Origin: Sergeia podlipaevii
Taxonomy: Eukaryota; Euglenozoa; Kinetoplastea; Trypanosomatida; Trypanosomatidae
Assembly (NCBI GenBank): GCA_030849805.1
Contig: JASANZ010002239.1
Coordinates: forward strand, 30,932 to 94,931
Length of the DNA stretch: 64,000 bases
Direction of reading: 5' to 3'
Shown: positions 27,250 to 37,300 of the stretch, piece after piece
Layout of the letters: each line of letters starts with the position of its first letter
Position numbering within the stretch: position 1 is the stretch's first letter
The notes under the pieces: model-generated
Told to the model about the DNA's origin: nothing
Seen by the model: only the letters and a program-made list of their open reading frames with translations
Database searches by the model: none
Translations under genes and position numbers: made by a program

Positions 27250-30200
27250 TCAGTGTCGAGATGCGGAGGCGCGTGCGGCGAGCACGCGGTCCATTGTCGG
27301 CGCTAGAGCAGCGTCTCTTGCCTCGTCTAACCGTGTCGCTACAGCGCGAGCCGCCTCAAAAATGTTTTCCACTGCGTGCGCAACCGACGTATCCACATAG
27401 GCCGGCAACAGTAGCCGCTCCGCCTCCGCCTCCAGTTCCTCCACGTGCTCCGCGTGGTCCTTGCAAGAGGCATTCAGGCGTGAGAGCCACGACTGCTGTG
27501 CGACGAGCAGCTGCAGCCCGACTTCATTCAGGATGCTGGCATACGTGCCGTAGTCAAAGTTCATCCAGGCGCTGTACGGGGTCGAGAGTAGCACCTCATC
27601 CCACGTATCCAGCAGTACCCACAGTGCCGAGTGTTGCGTTGGGTCATGTGGGCGTACCTCAGGCGCGACATCCGCCCGCCAGGCCGCCAGTCGGAACTGC
27701 CACGGCGTCGTCGGCATGGATGGGGGCGGAGCCGTCCCTGGTATCCACTTCACAGCAGTGTTGCCACCACTGGTGAAGCTGCTGCCACTGACATCGCCAC
27801 CTTTTGCTGCGCTAGCACACGACAATGGCGAGGCATAGCTCTCATCCTCTTTCTTACTAGCGTGATTACAGCTAGCACTTTCAATTCGGCCGCTGCTGCT
27901 GTTCGCACCGGCATGTCGGCGGTGAGTGCTGTTGTTCGTGCTGGATGTGGTCTGGCTTACGGTGCTGTTGGTTGCGTAGCGATGTCCTCGGCGTTGCTGC
28001 TGCGGCTGATACTGTGACGAGCTACGAGATGATGATAGGTGACGTCGCAGTGGCTCAGCAAACCTCGCCGTCTCTCTGCGCACACTCGTGTGGTGTGTCG
28101 CCAAGTCCGATGGCATCAAATCTGGTGGAACATCAGAGGCCAAGAAGGGATGAGATGCCGCTGTTATGCCACCGACACCGCTGACAGGCGAGGATGGCTT
28201 TCCCTTCTCGCTGTCAGATGCCAAGGAACCTTCCCCACCAGCGGCAGTAACACCTAAGGCATCTCCAGACAGCGCAGAGACAATAGTGGGAGAGTGATAT
28301 GCGTCCTCTTCAGCAAGCTCCTCGGGATCCACGCCGGGCATCACCGCCGTCACGAATGCACTGCCCTCCCCTCTTCTTTGCTGCCACTTGCGTATATACG
28401 TGCAGGCGCGCTGCGCCACCTGGTGGGTCGCCACCACATTTCCTGATGAGGGAGGAGGAAAAACCTCCTCCATCGTCAGCAGCACCGTGTTGCCCTCACC
28501 ACCGCCCGCGCCGCCCCGCATGTGCGATGAGCATCTTCCAAAAGGGGTAAAAACAAATGCGTCTAAGTCCATGTCACTGCCCGCAGCACTGCCCTCTGCT
28601 TTATCAACAGCAACAGCAGCAGGAGCGGCAGCACTAGTGTTTCTGCTCTCTTCTGCGTGCTGACGCAGCCGCGCCATGCCTCGGACTTGATCCTCGCACA
28701 GCGCCGCCCTCAGGCTCGTAACGAAGTTTCTAAATGACTGCCCTGAGTGCACAGAGAGCAAGTGCAGGTCACCCGTAGAGTGAAGCAGGTGGCGTAGGTA
28801 CGCAAACGGAACCTGCTCTGTCGGCGGTCGAGTTTCAGCTATCCCGCCCAGCAGCTCTTCGCACCTCTCCTGCCACCGCGCTACCTGTGTCGCAATCGTC
28901 TCCTTCAGAAGAGGAAACGAAGCCACCACAAACGCGATAAAGAAGTTGATAATCTCCGTATTGAGCTGTGAGATGGCCACCACGAGCCGACGCTCAAGGG
29001 CCCCTCGCTGCTCCAGAAGCCTCGCAAGACGTCTGTGAAAGGTTGGATCTGCCGCGTTGGAGGCGCGAGCTCGGGCCCCCCGACGTGCCTCTGTGTCCTC
29101 CAACATAGTCGTAAAAGCAGCAGTAGGTGCCGCACATTGCATTGAAGGACTCCCGCTCGATGCCTTCGCTCCTGATCCACTGCCGCTCATGCACTTCCCA
29201 CTGCCACTACCGCTCGTTGCGTCAAGACCGCACCACAGCGAAGACGCCGTAGAGCACCCACCGCCCTCCTCCTCACTACCGTTGCTCGTGTACAACCCGA
29301 TGAACGCCGCGAGGTCCGGCTGTGCCTCACAGTATCGTCTCAAGCGCTGCGCGTGCTCCGTGTGCACGGCGGATATGTGTGCCTTCAACAAGGTGAGAGT
29401 CTGCTCCAGTCGGCTGTCGACGTACAAGGAGTAGAATTGCTCGATCGTATCGCGGAGCCGCGTGTATGCAGCTGCTAGAGATGAGGAAAAAGCAACGTCC
29501 AGCTCGCGCGGCTCTGACCGCAACACCACCATGACACGCAGATCCCTCAGAAATATCTCGACGAGCGAGGTGAAGGTCTCATGCATCGCGTTATGCATGG
29601 CGAGTGCGCTCACATGTGGTGAGGCAATCGTTTTGTGGGCGTGAATGCCCGCGCCAATCTGCTCCAGCTTTTTCTCCGTGGCAGCAAGACGCCTGCTGCA
29701 CTTGGCGGCCTTCGCTCGGCTGTGCTGGCCGGCCTCGGGTAACAGCGGAAGCAGCTGCGCGCACCACGTCAAGAGCGACAGCGCTGCCTCTGAGACAATA
29801 AAAAGTAAAGAGTTGATCTCAAAGTGATTGCATAAGATAGCAAACTGGTGCGCTCCGCTCGTGTACCACGTGTCGCCAAGCGCGTTGTACAGCACAAGAC
29901 GGGTGAGATCAGCCTCGGTGAACTTGCTGTGTCGCGATTCCATAAATCGAGGCCCGTACATTTCAGCACAGTAGCGATCCGTTGCCGCCGTCAAGGACAG
30001 TGATCCACCTTGACAACTAGATTGTGTGCCACAACGAGCAAAAGAAGGCAACGAAGAAGGCACATCTGCCGCAATTGTGGCGCTAGCGGTCGTCAGTGTC
30101 ATGGTAGCATCCGTGGTGTAGTCCATCGTTTCATTCGTCGCTGCTGCTGCTAGAGTAGCACCGCCGCCACCACGTGGAGAAGCTTGGAGGCCCATGCCTG

Positions 30201-33200
30201 TCATTGGGGGAGAGGTCGCCCATATTGGCGAAGAATTCTCCGCGTACCCGCTGTGATTCGCGCAGAGTGGAATGGGTGAGAAACTCGGTACTGAAAGAGA
30301 AAGCCGATTGCATGCACGGCCACACCCCTGTTGTTGCTGCTGCTGCTGAGGTTGATGGTACTGGTTTGGTGGAGGTAGAGGTGGTTGAAGCATAACAGGC
30401 GGCACGATCACCTCCTCCATCTCCGTCCCATCTGTCCTGCGCTTGCGAAGAATGCTATGCTTCCTTCCTGGAGGCGTCTGCGAGGAAGTCACCACAAGAG
30501 AGCCGTGGGACGACAAGTTTGGCGTGACGTGCCCACCACGAGACGCAGAGGCAACGCCAATACCCCCGTCTCCTGCCGGCGCTGGCGTGCCCGTTGACGA
30601 CTGTTGCGCGGTCACATGTGCGTACAGTGCATGCAGATAGTCCCGCGTAACGGCGCACGCGCTCGTGCTGAAAGGTAAGATCTGCCAAGGCTTCAAGGAC
30701 ACACCATAGAGCTCTAGCACCTGCGCATGGAAACGGCTGACGAGACTTTTGATGGAGTGACAAACAGGTGGCAACTGCACCACCGGTGAAGAACAAGTAG
30801 AAGCAGAAAGGCACGGGGAGCCTGCGTAACTGCCAGGTTCAGAATCGCGGTAGATCATTTCAATACCAGTTAACACAAACACGACTTGACCCGCCATCAC
30901 GCGCCGCAGCTCGGGGAGAAAGGCAGGCGTGCCTCGAGCGCCTGGCAAAGCACTGAACTCCGCAGGGCTCCCGCCAATGTTCGGTGAAGAGTCGCCATCC
31001 TCAACAAGGCTGCAGCGAGCCGTGGAGATGCCATTCGTCATTGTCGCGCCTGCCCCAGCCCCAAGAGAAATGGACGACATAGCCAGCTCGTCTGGAGCGG
31101 CAATGAAGGCAGGTGTTGATGGGGCTGCCTGGGAGGGTTCCTGTGACATGAAAGCGCCAAATATCAACGAAAGAGACTCCTCCAGGGCGGGACGCCCGAC
31201 ATCGGTACACGGTAGTGCAAAGATCACAACATCACTCAGAAGAGAGATAGGAACCTGTGGGCGGGTGGAGCGAGAGGTGTAGACTACGCAGTTCCTGCTC
31301 TCCTGCAGCACCCACGAGAGCTTCGCAGCTGGTGCAGCAGCGGCGCCAGAGATGGCGTCCGCAAAGCTAGTAGTAAAGGACGTAGGAGAAGAGTTCAAGC
31401 CTTTCAGAGGAGTCCTGCGAGATGCACTACAGCCAATAGGGTTCGTGCCCGTCGTGCTCGCTGCTCGTGTTGAGGGAACAGTAGAAGTGGACTCCTGAAC
31501 TCCTGCGTCCGTGCCGGAATCACCACCGTGCGGCTTGGCGACTTGCTGAGGCGGGAATGGTCCGAGGGACCCTGTGAGCGTGGCAGATCCATATTTCAGT
31601 TGGTCGGTGCCAGCGGTGACGTTGCAGGTGGCAGTGGGTGCGGGGAGGGACGAGCTTAGTGGAGACGGAGGGATGAGCGGGAAGTGCATGCGGACAGCAT
31701 CGCTGTTGCGCACGAGGTCCGCAATAGTTATCTCAAACGCACTGACCGAGCGCCGGCGTGGGCGAGTCGTACTGACGCCAATCTCTGGAAGTACGCCCCC
31801 GCCACCCGCCGTACTCACAGAACTCAAGTTTGGCGAGCCCGAAGGCGTCAGCGCCCGTTCCAGATCAGCTGGGGAGGACACCGTTACTTGTCGAAACGAC
31901 GTTGGACGCGAGAAGCGCACAGGACCTCCGGATGTCCTTCCAGAGCCATCCTCTAGCGCAGGGACTCCAAGCGTGCCGCTCTGCCCACGATGGAGCAGCA
32001 GTGGCGGGCTGGTACTGTTGCGTCGCTGAGAACCCCCTGGAGGAGGCGTCCCAGCATCTCCTCGCATGCGTAACATGTCCACCTCCTCCTTGTCTGCCAA
32101 CTCTGGCGCTGATTGTCTAGCGGTCTGGCCAGAGTAGGTTTGTGCTGAGCCAGCGATAGTTCTGCTCAAGGGGTGTGGCCGCTGCTGAGTAGGAGAAGTG
32201 CCGCCTCCTACTGGAGGTGGCGTCGTCGTTTTGATGGGCGGCAACAGCAACGGTGGCTCCAGGGCCCTGCCTGTTGTGCTGCTGTCCTTGCTCATTACGC
32301 CAGTACGAGCGCCATTGGCAGGTGCTGCAGTACGCACGTACACGGAAGGCATTCTATATGAGTTGAAGTGCGCATCCGCTGGTGGCGTGCATCCGCCACC
32401 CCCGCCCAGAGGTTTCCCGCCTGTTGCGGCAGTAGCACGCTGCGAGTGAGGACCGCGAGGAGGGGGGAGGGGGTAGTGCTGACTGCTGGTGTTAGCGCTG
32501 TAGTTGCCAAGGCCGCTATCAAGACGCTTGTTAGGCGAGGAACGCGACTGGAGTAGTTGACGACCGTTGCTAGGCCGCTTAGGCTGTGACGGTTGGTGTT
32601 GCTGCGGTGGAGGGGTATCAACAAAATTGGTCGTCTGTCCTTGAGTGTCACCGGGTGCTGCCGACAGCAGTGGTGTATGAAGCAATTCGCCATCTACGAG
32701 CATCTGAAGGAGAAGATGACGTGTGTCGCGGTTTGGGGCGGCAAATTTGGGAGAACCCATCGGACTTGCGCTGATGCCTTTCCCCAACCCCGCACTCCAG
32801 ATCCCTCGGTTATAGTACGCGCTACTCGTCGGACCGTTGTTGTTGTTGTTGTTGCTGTTGAGGCCACTGATAGACGAAAGAGGGGCTTCCGTGAAGGAGG
32901 TGTCAGTGTTCTGTGCAGTCGACTGATCCGCCACAACATCGTTGCTATTCAGCAAAAACTGAACAAGAGCGCTACGTGACTCGCCGTCAGGCCCGGACAC
33001 CATCACACGCGGCGCGCACATGGCTGGTCCTCCTCGCTGCGACCGCGCCCGCTGCAACACCGTGAGGTCGTCCGCAAGACCGCCGAGAGCGGAGCGCAGT
33101 TCAATCGTGTGCTCAGTGCATGGACTCAAGAGTGCGCGTAAGTGCGAGGTCAGAGAAACCAACTGGCTGATGGCTTCATCCTCAATGCCCACTACCGCGT

Positions 33201-33288
33201 CATCAACGGAGCCTGTGGAAGCCAAGGAAGTGGGAGAGAAGGAGGCAGAACGCAGAAGCGGCAGCTCCTGTGGAAGATCCTCAGCCAT
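27250..33288 (-). CDS. Giant protein with candidate degenerate large-GTPase fold
   Basis: A 2012-residue protein. The ATG at 33288 (MAEDLPQELP) is preferred; the frame upstream is Phe/Leu-rich. An N-terminal helix (about 35-85) leads to APRVMVSGPDGESRSALVQFLLN (P-loop-like G99 to S106, but SRS replaces GKS). After about 500 low-complexity residues, more strand-like blocks follow in an order that mimics a large GTPase: ISLLSDVVIFALPCTDVG, then AGQVVFVLTGIEMIYRD, then KPWQILPFSTSACAVTRDYL. The second half has long helices (DTIEQFYSLYVDSRLEQTL, VVAISQLNTEIINFFIAFVV, VEELEAEAERLLLPAYVDTS) that could match a dynamin-type stalk. A poly-Gln run and many Ser/Gly/Pro stretches are lineage-specific inserts. 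The family assignment is an inference: the nucleotide-binding Lys is missing, so it would be a pseudo-GTPase. I know no named homologue. Confidence 0.85.
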   Translation of the reverse strand: MAEDLPQELPLLRSASFSPTSLASTGSVDDAVVGIEDEAISQLVSLTSHLRALLSPCTEHTIELRSALGGLADDLTVLQRARSQRGGPAMCAPRVMVSGPDGESRSALVQFLLNSNDVVADQSTAQNTDTSFTEAPLSSISGLNSNNNNNNGPTSSAYYNRGIWSAGLGKGISASPMGSPKFAAPNRDTRHLLLQMLVDGELLHTPLLSAAPGDTQGQTTNFVDTPPPQQHQPSQPKRPSNGRQLLQSRSSPNKRLDSGLGNYSANTSSQHYPLPPPRGPHSQRATAATGGKPLGGGGGCTPPADAHFNSYRMPSVYVRTAAPANGARTGVMSKDSSTTGRALEPPLLLPPIKTTTPPPVGGGTSPTQQRPHPLSRTIAGSAQTYSGQTARQSAPELADKEEVDMLRMRGDAGTPPPGGSQRRNSTSPPLLLHRGQSGTLGVPALEDGSGRTSGGPVRFSRPTSFRQVTVSSPADLERALTPSGSPNLSSVSTAGGGGVLPEIGVSTTRPRRRSVSAFEITIADLVRNSDAVRMHFPLIPPSPLSSSLPAPTATCNVTAGTDQLKYGSATLTGSLGPFPPQQVAKPHGGDSGTDAGVQESTSTVPSTRAASTTGTNPIGCSASRRTPLKGLNSSPTSFTTSFADAISGAAAAPAAKLSWVLQESRNCVVYTSRSTRPQVPISLLSDVVIFALPCTDVGRPALEESLSLIFGAFMSQEPSQAAPSTPAFIAAPDELAMSSISLGAGAGATMTNGISTARCSLVEDGDSSPNIGGSPAEFSALPGARGTPAFLPELRRVMAGQVVFVLTGIEMIYRDSEPGSYAGSPCLSASTCSSPVVQLPPVCHSIKSLVSRFHAQVLELYGVSLKPWQILPFSTSACAVTRDYLHALYAHVTAQQSSTGTPAPAGDGGIGVASASRGGHVTPNLSSHGSLVVTSSQTPPGRKHSILRKRRTDGTEMEEVIVPPVMLQPPLPPPNQYHQPQQQQQQQGCGRACNRLSLSVPSFSPIPLCANHSGYAENSSPIWATSPPMTGMGLQASPRGGGGATLAAAATNETMDYTTDATMTLTTASATIAADVPSSLPSFARCGTQSSCQGGSLSLTAATDRYCAEMYGPRFMESRHSKFTEADLTRLVLYNALGDTWYTSGAHQFAILCNHFEINSLLFIVSEAALSLLTWCAQLLPLLPEAGQHSRAKAAKCSRRLAATEKKLEQIGAGIHAHKTIASPHVSALAMHNAMHETFTSLVEIFLRDLRVMVVLRSEPRELDVAFSSSLAAAYTRLRDTIEQFYSLYVDSRLEQTLTLLKAHISAVHTEHAQRLRRYCEAQPDLAAFIGLYTSNGSEEEGGGCSTASSLWCGLDATSGSGSGKCMSGSGSGAKASSGSPSMQCAAPTAAFTTMLEDTEARRGARARASNAADPTFHRRLARLLEQRGALERRLVVAISQLNTEIINFFIAFVVASFPLLKETIATQVARWQERCEELLGGIAETRPPTEQVPFAYLRHLLHSTGDLHLLSVHSGQSFRNFVTSLRAALCEDQVRGMARLRQHAEESRNTSAAAPAAVAVDKAEGSAAGSDMDLDAFVFTPFGRCSSHMRGGAGGGEGNTVLLTMEEVFPPPSSGNVVATHQVAQRACTYIRKWQQRRGEGSAFVTAVMPGVDPEELAEEDAYHSPTIVSALSGDALGVTAAGGEGSLASDSEKGKPSSPVSGVGGITAASHPFLASDVPPDLMPSDLATHHTSVRRETARFAEPLRRHLSSSRSSSQYQPQQQRRGHRYATNSTVSQTTSSTNNSTHRRHAGANSSSGRIESASCNHASKKEDESYASPLSCASAAKGGDVSGSSFTSGGNTAVKWIPGTAPPPSMPTTPWQFRLAAWRADVAPEVRPHDPTQHSALWVLLDTWDEVLLSTPYSAWMNFDYGTYASILNEVGLQLLVAQQSWLSRLNASCKDHAEHVEELEAEAERLLLPAYVDTSVAHAVENIFEAARAVATRLDEARDAALAPTMDRVLAARASASRH

Positions 33289-34326
33289 AATGCCCAAGAA
33301 AGAGAGAGAGAAAGAGAGAAAGAGAGCCTTAAAATAGTAGATAAAGATGAGCAGGAGCAGGTAAAGAGGCAAAGTACACAATGATAGAGGGCACTTATGG
33401 AGCTACCGGGGTGATCAAAGTGTCTGTGCCGATGATGGGTGCCTGTGTCTCCGTATAAATATGCACACAACAAAAAAAAAAACAAAAAAAAAGAAGAGGA
33501 AGGTGTATAAAGCACCGATGTTATTCAATATATATGTGTAAGGGGGAGAACTCAATAAGCTCCAGCTAAATAGTACCTATATTAAATATATATATATATA
33601 TATATATATGTAACAAAAAGAAAAGAAAAGCGTCTCCTCTAAGTGAGGAAACAAAAATAAAAAAAACCCGCTATTTAGTGGTGAATGTAGTGTCAACTTC
33701 TTCTTCCTTCCCTTAAAACAACAAAAAAAAAAAAAAAAATTGGGTTCACACGTATAATGTTCGTGCGTTGTGTATAGATGTACGGAAACAACTAATAATT
33801 TGGGAAAGTGGTTAAAGTAGTTGTGCGCCAAATACAATAAAGAAAGATAAAATGGAGAGAAAAAAAAAAGATGATTTTTGCTTTAATTATTATATATATA
33901 TTTTTTTTAATAAAGGCAATCTAACGCATCTTCCAGGTGAGCAAGCGAGAAAACATATGTATCGTATATGCGAAGAACAAGAAGAGCTACTCCTCGTATG
34001 TATGTGCTCGCAAATAAGGCACCATTGTGCACTTTCATTACCCGTTGCTATCATAATTTTTTTTTTATTGTTGTTATTACCATTATTAACCATTTACTTT
34101 TTAGATACGAAAAAAGCAGCGTACTTAGGCAACAAAAAAAGGGGGAAAAAAAAGAAATGAGTGAGTCTACCAGTGCCAAAAATCGTCCATTCCACACAAA
34201 CACAAAGGCATGGCTCACGTTTATGTTTTAGTTTAAGAGGACAATATATAGAACGACCTATATATATATATAAAGAAACGTTTCAAGTACACGATGCTCA
34301 CTTACATTTTATCTTCTTTCTTCTTT
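33289..34326. other. Intergenic spacer with AT microsatellite
   Basis: About 1.04 kb between PA200 and the giant pseudo-GTPase candidate. It holds GA tracts immediately before the start codon (33299-33325), a TA repeat at 33586-33609, an A-run at 33723-33739 and AT tracts near 34259-34271. A plus-strand frame of about 100 codons with a hydrophobic stretch is present but unconvincing. Confidence 0.55.
33586..33609. repeat. (TA)n microsatellite
   Basis: About twelve uninterrupted TA units in the spacer between PA200 and the giant protein gene. Confidence 0.9.
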
Positions 34327-37300
34327 CTACGCGTAGTACGACGGCGCGGTCAATAAGGAAGACATCGCGTCAATTTGCGCTGGAGTGAAGTGCGGCTTAA
34401 ACTCAACCTCCCACCCCTCACGATGCGAGCGCCACCACTCCTCAAAAGTTCGCTTCACCGCCCTGCTCGCTTCGGTCGCTCCCTCCCAAGAGTAGGGCAC
34501 GAGCTTCTCCATCAGTTTGGGCCCATACACTGGGACCGTCCCAGGGTCTGCCAGCAGTATCGAACACAGCGCTAGAAGCAACGCGGTCTTGCGCCGACGA
34601 CGGGCACTCGCAAGCTCCCCAGCAGCCGCCTCCGTCAACAGTGCCCCTGCTGCTGTTGCGAGAGCTGCAGTGTTTGCGTCCACTGATGCAGCAGGCAGCG
34701 GTGGAGGTGGGGGCGATGGAGTCTCCGTGGTGGCAGTAGATAGAAGGCAGAGCTCCTTTTCATAGATGCGCACAAGGGCGTGCGTCTGCTCCACAGAAGC
34801 TACCTTTGCCAGCACCGAGAAGAGCAGCTTCCCTTCGCTACGCAGCCGGCCGTCCCCGTGCTCCATAGAGGCCAACGCGGCCTCGGCAACTCGAGTCATC
34901 ATCGCAAACTTCCCAATACGGTGTAGATTGCAGAAGATCAGCAAACGTAGCATCTGCGTCAGCGCCACCTTTGCTCGTCGGCTCGTGCCAAAGGTCAGAC
35001 GGTTTTGCAGGATATCACTCACGCAGCCCACGACCTCCTGGACGACCGGCTTTGGTAGGCGCGTGAAGGCAAAAGAGTACATAGTGGAGGTGACGATGTC
35101 AGCGAGATCGTCTACCTCGGGAAGAACGATGTCGAGCGCACGGGCAAGAAACATAACCACCTCCAGCGCATGACGCGCAAGCAGCAGCGACGGAGGGTTG
35201 TACCAGCACAGGGCGATTGTCTTGATCGTGTTCAGTGTTGATTGCGGGAGTGTCTGCTGCTGCTGCTGCTGCTTAGCCGGTGATATAGTGAGTGGTGGAG
35301 GGAACAGCGACGGTGGTGACGCCGTCACCATGGAGGCGTTGGCGCCGTGCGACTGAAGTAAAGGCGTGGGCTGTGGGGTTGTTTCAGGGGCTACGAGATG
35401 TGGTGGTTGAGGTGCGGAGGGCATGGCGCATAACGCGGGTGTCGCACTCCACGGCGCGTAAGCTCCAAGACGGAGAGGAATGTTATGGTGATGCTGCGTA
35501 TCTATTCCGCCTCCCCCCGAAGCGGTATAACCAGTGAACGCAGATGCTGCCGCAGCGCCTGTGGCAGAGCCGCTGGCCGCCAGTTCATCGGTGTCACTCG
35601 TTGTGGCGCTATCCAGGCGGTTGGTAGCCGCCGCCACGTCTACGTTCGTCGTGCCTGTTGTAAGGACCCCGGCCGCAGCCGCCGTGCCGGTGATGTTGGC
35701 ACCATTACCGCTCTTTAGCTGCTGCTGCTGCTGCTGCTGCCTATGTGACCCCCCTTCCTCACTGCTTGCCTGCTGTGCCTGTGTGGGTTGCGCAACTTCA
35801 CAGATGATAGCGTTACTGCCCTCAAACGTAACGTAGTTGAGCATCCCTACAGCGAGAGACGCAACCCGCGATATGTTGTCACTGCAAGCCGCGATCACCG
35901 CACTGTCCGTCAAGCTCATCCGCATGAGCTGCCGGACGACACTAGCCGCAAAGCGCCTGCACTGAGTCGTCGAACTCATAAAAAAGACACGTTGGTTGCG
36001 GTCAATCTCACGCGTCAAGCGAGGCAGCAAAGCCCCATTGATCTCGAACGACCACGCGTAAAGTAGTTGTAATATGAGAGCAAGCACACGACTTTTTTCC
36101 TGAGAAGAAGCAGATGACAAGCCGGTTGGACTCGATGTAGTGGTGAAGGTGGTGGTGATGGTAGTGCCCTTCTTCTCGTCACTCCCGCTTCCTGAGATAC
36201 TACCGGATGCACCACCAGTACCAAGGGCAGCAAAGAGTTCTGCATACAGCTGCCACGCTTCATCCGCTGTCACATGCGGTGCCAGAGAAGAGCAAGCTAC
36301 CACGCTCACCCGCACCACCTCGTGCGCTACATGAACACTGCAAGTGTGCAATATTGAAGAAAAACACGCCTGCAGGGCAGTCGCACGCAGTTCAGCAGCC
36401 TCCACCTCGCCCAGTGCATCTTTGCCAGCTTCAGGGCCTGCGCTGTCATCAGTGCCACTGGTACTAATAAGAAGTCGATCACGACGCGTCACTGCAACGA
36501 GCGCCACACACATCTCCAGCAAAGCGCTGAAAAGACCGCGAGAGCTCTCTCGACTCTCCGCATCCACACGAGCGCTCAGTGCCTGCACCTCTGCCAGCTG
36601 AGCCGCTATCACAGCAGTATAGAGCTTCACACACGCCTTCGCGCCTAGAGCTAGACCAAGCACCTCCCATAGCGCTATCGGTCTATCCCCACCCGACCCA
36701 CCGCTCGCGGTATTGTTGTCGCCCGCACCGCTATCATCCCCGCGGAGAAGTTCCTCACGATGCTGCAAGGTCACCCACGCCCACGTGTCCTTCAGTGTTC
36801 CATTATCCAGCGCGCCACATCCCGCCGCATGGCGCAGCATCGACACAAACTCTGCGCGTGACGCCGGCGCTTGTGCAACACCTGGTGTGTTGAGGCAGCA
36901 AGAAGAAAAAGATGCAGCAGCAGCGTCAGTGTGGGTGTAGCGGTGACGGCGTACGCGTTCCTCCTCGGCTAGCTCTACTGGAAAGTCATCCTCAAAATGC
37001 AGCGCGTTCTCATCCGTGGTCGTCCGGACAACGATACTACGTGCGATGAACATCTGGCACGTGTGTGCAAGTCTAGCGTGTGGGTACAACGACATGATCT
37101 GCCCGTGGCGACGCTTGAAAAACTGAATCTGCTTTTGTCGTGCCTCGCTCCCGCCATCAGGCAGCAACTGGGTGTCCATAGGCCCAGTGCGCATCAGTAC
37201 ATCTCGCTCCATGCTGCTACTGGATAACGTCGCGGAGACGACTGGCCCAAGAGCCGTAAGCAGCGCCTCAATGGCAAGCTGCTGAAGCCGAACAAACGGT

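Noticed and set aside
26745..27776. 343-codon plus-strand open frame
   Set aside because: It is antisense to the end of the 2012-residue gene and to the spacer; its first part is spacer-like and its second part is Arg/Pro-rich as expected for the reverse strand of a GC-rich coding region.
33852..34160. 102-codon plus-strand frame with a hydrophobic stretch
   Set aside because: The hydrophobic part is made of T-run codons and the ends of A-run Lys codons; no supporting splice tract.
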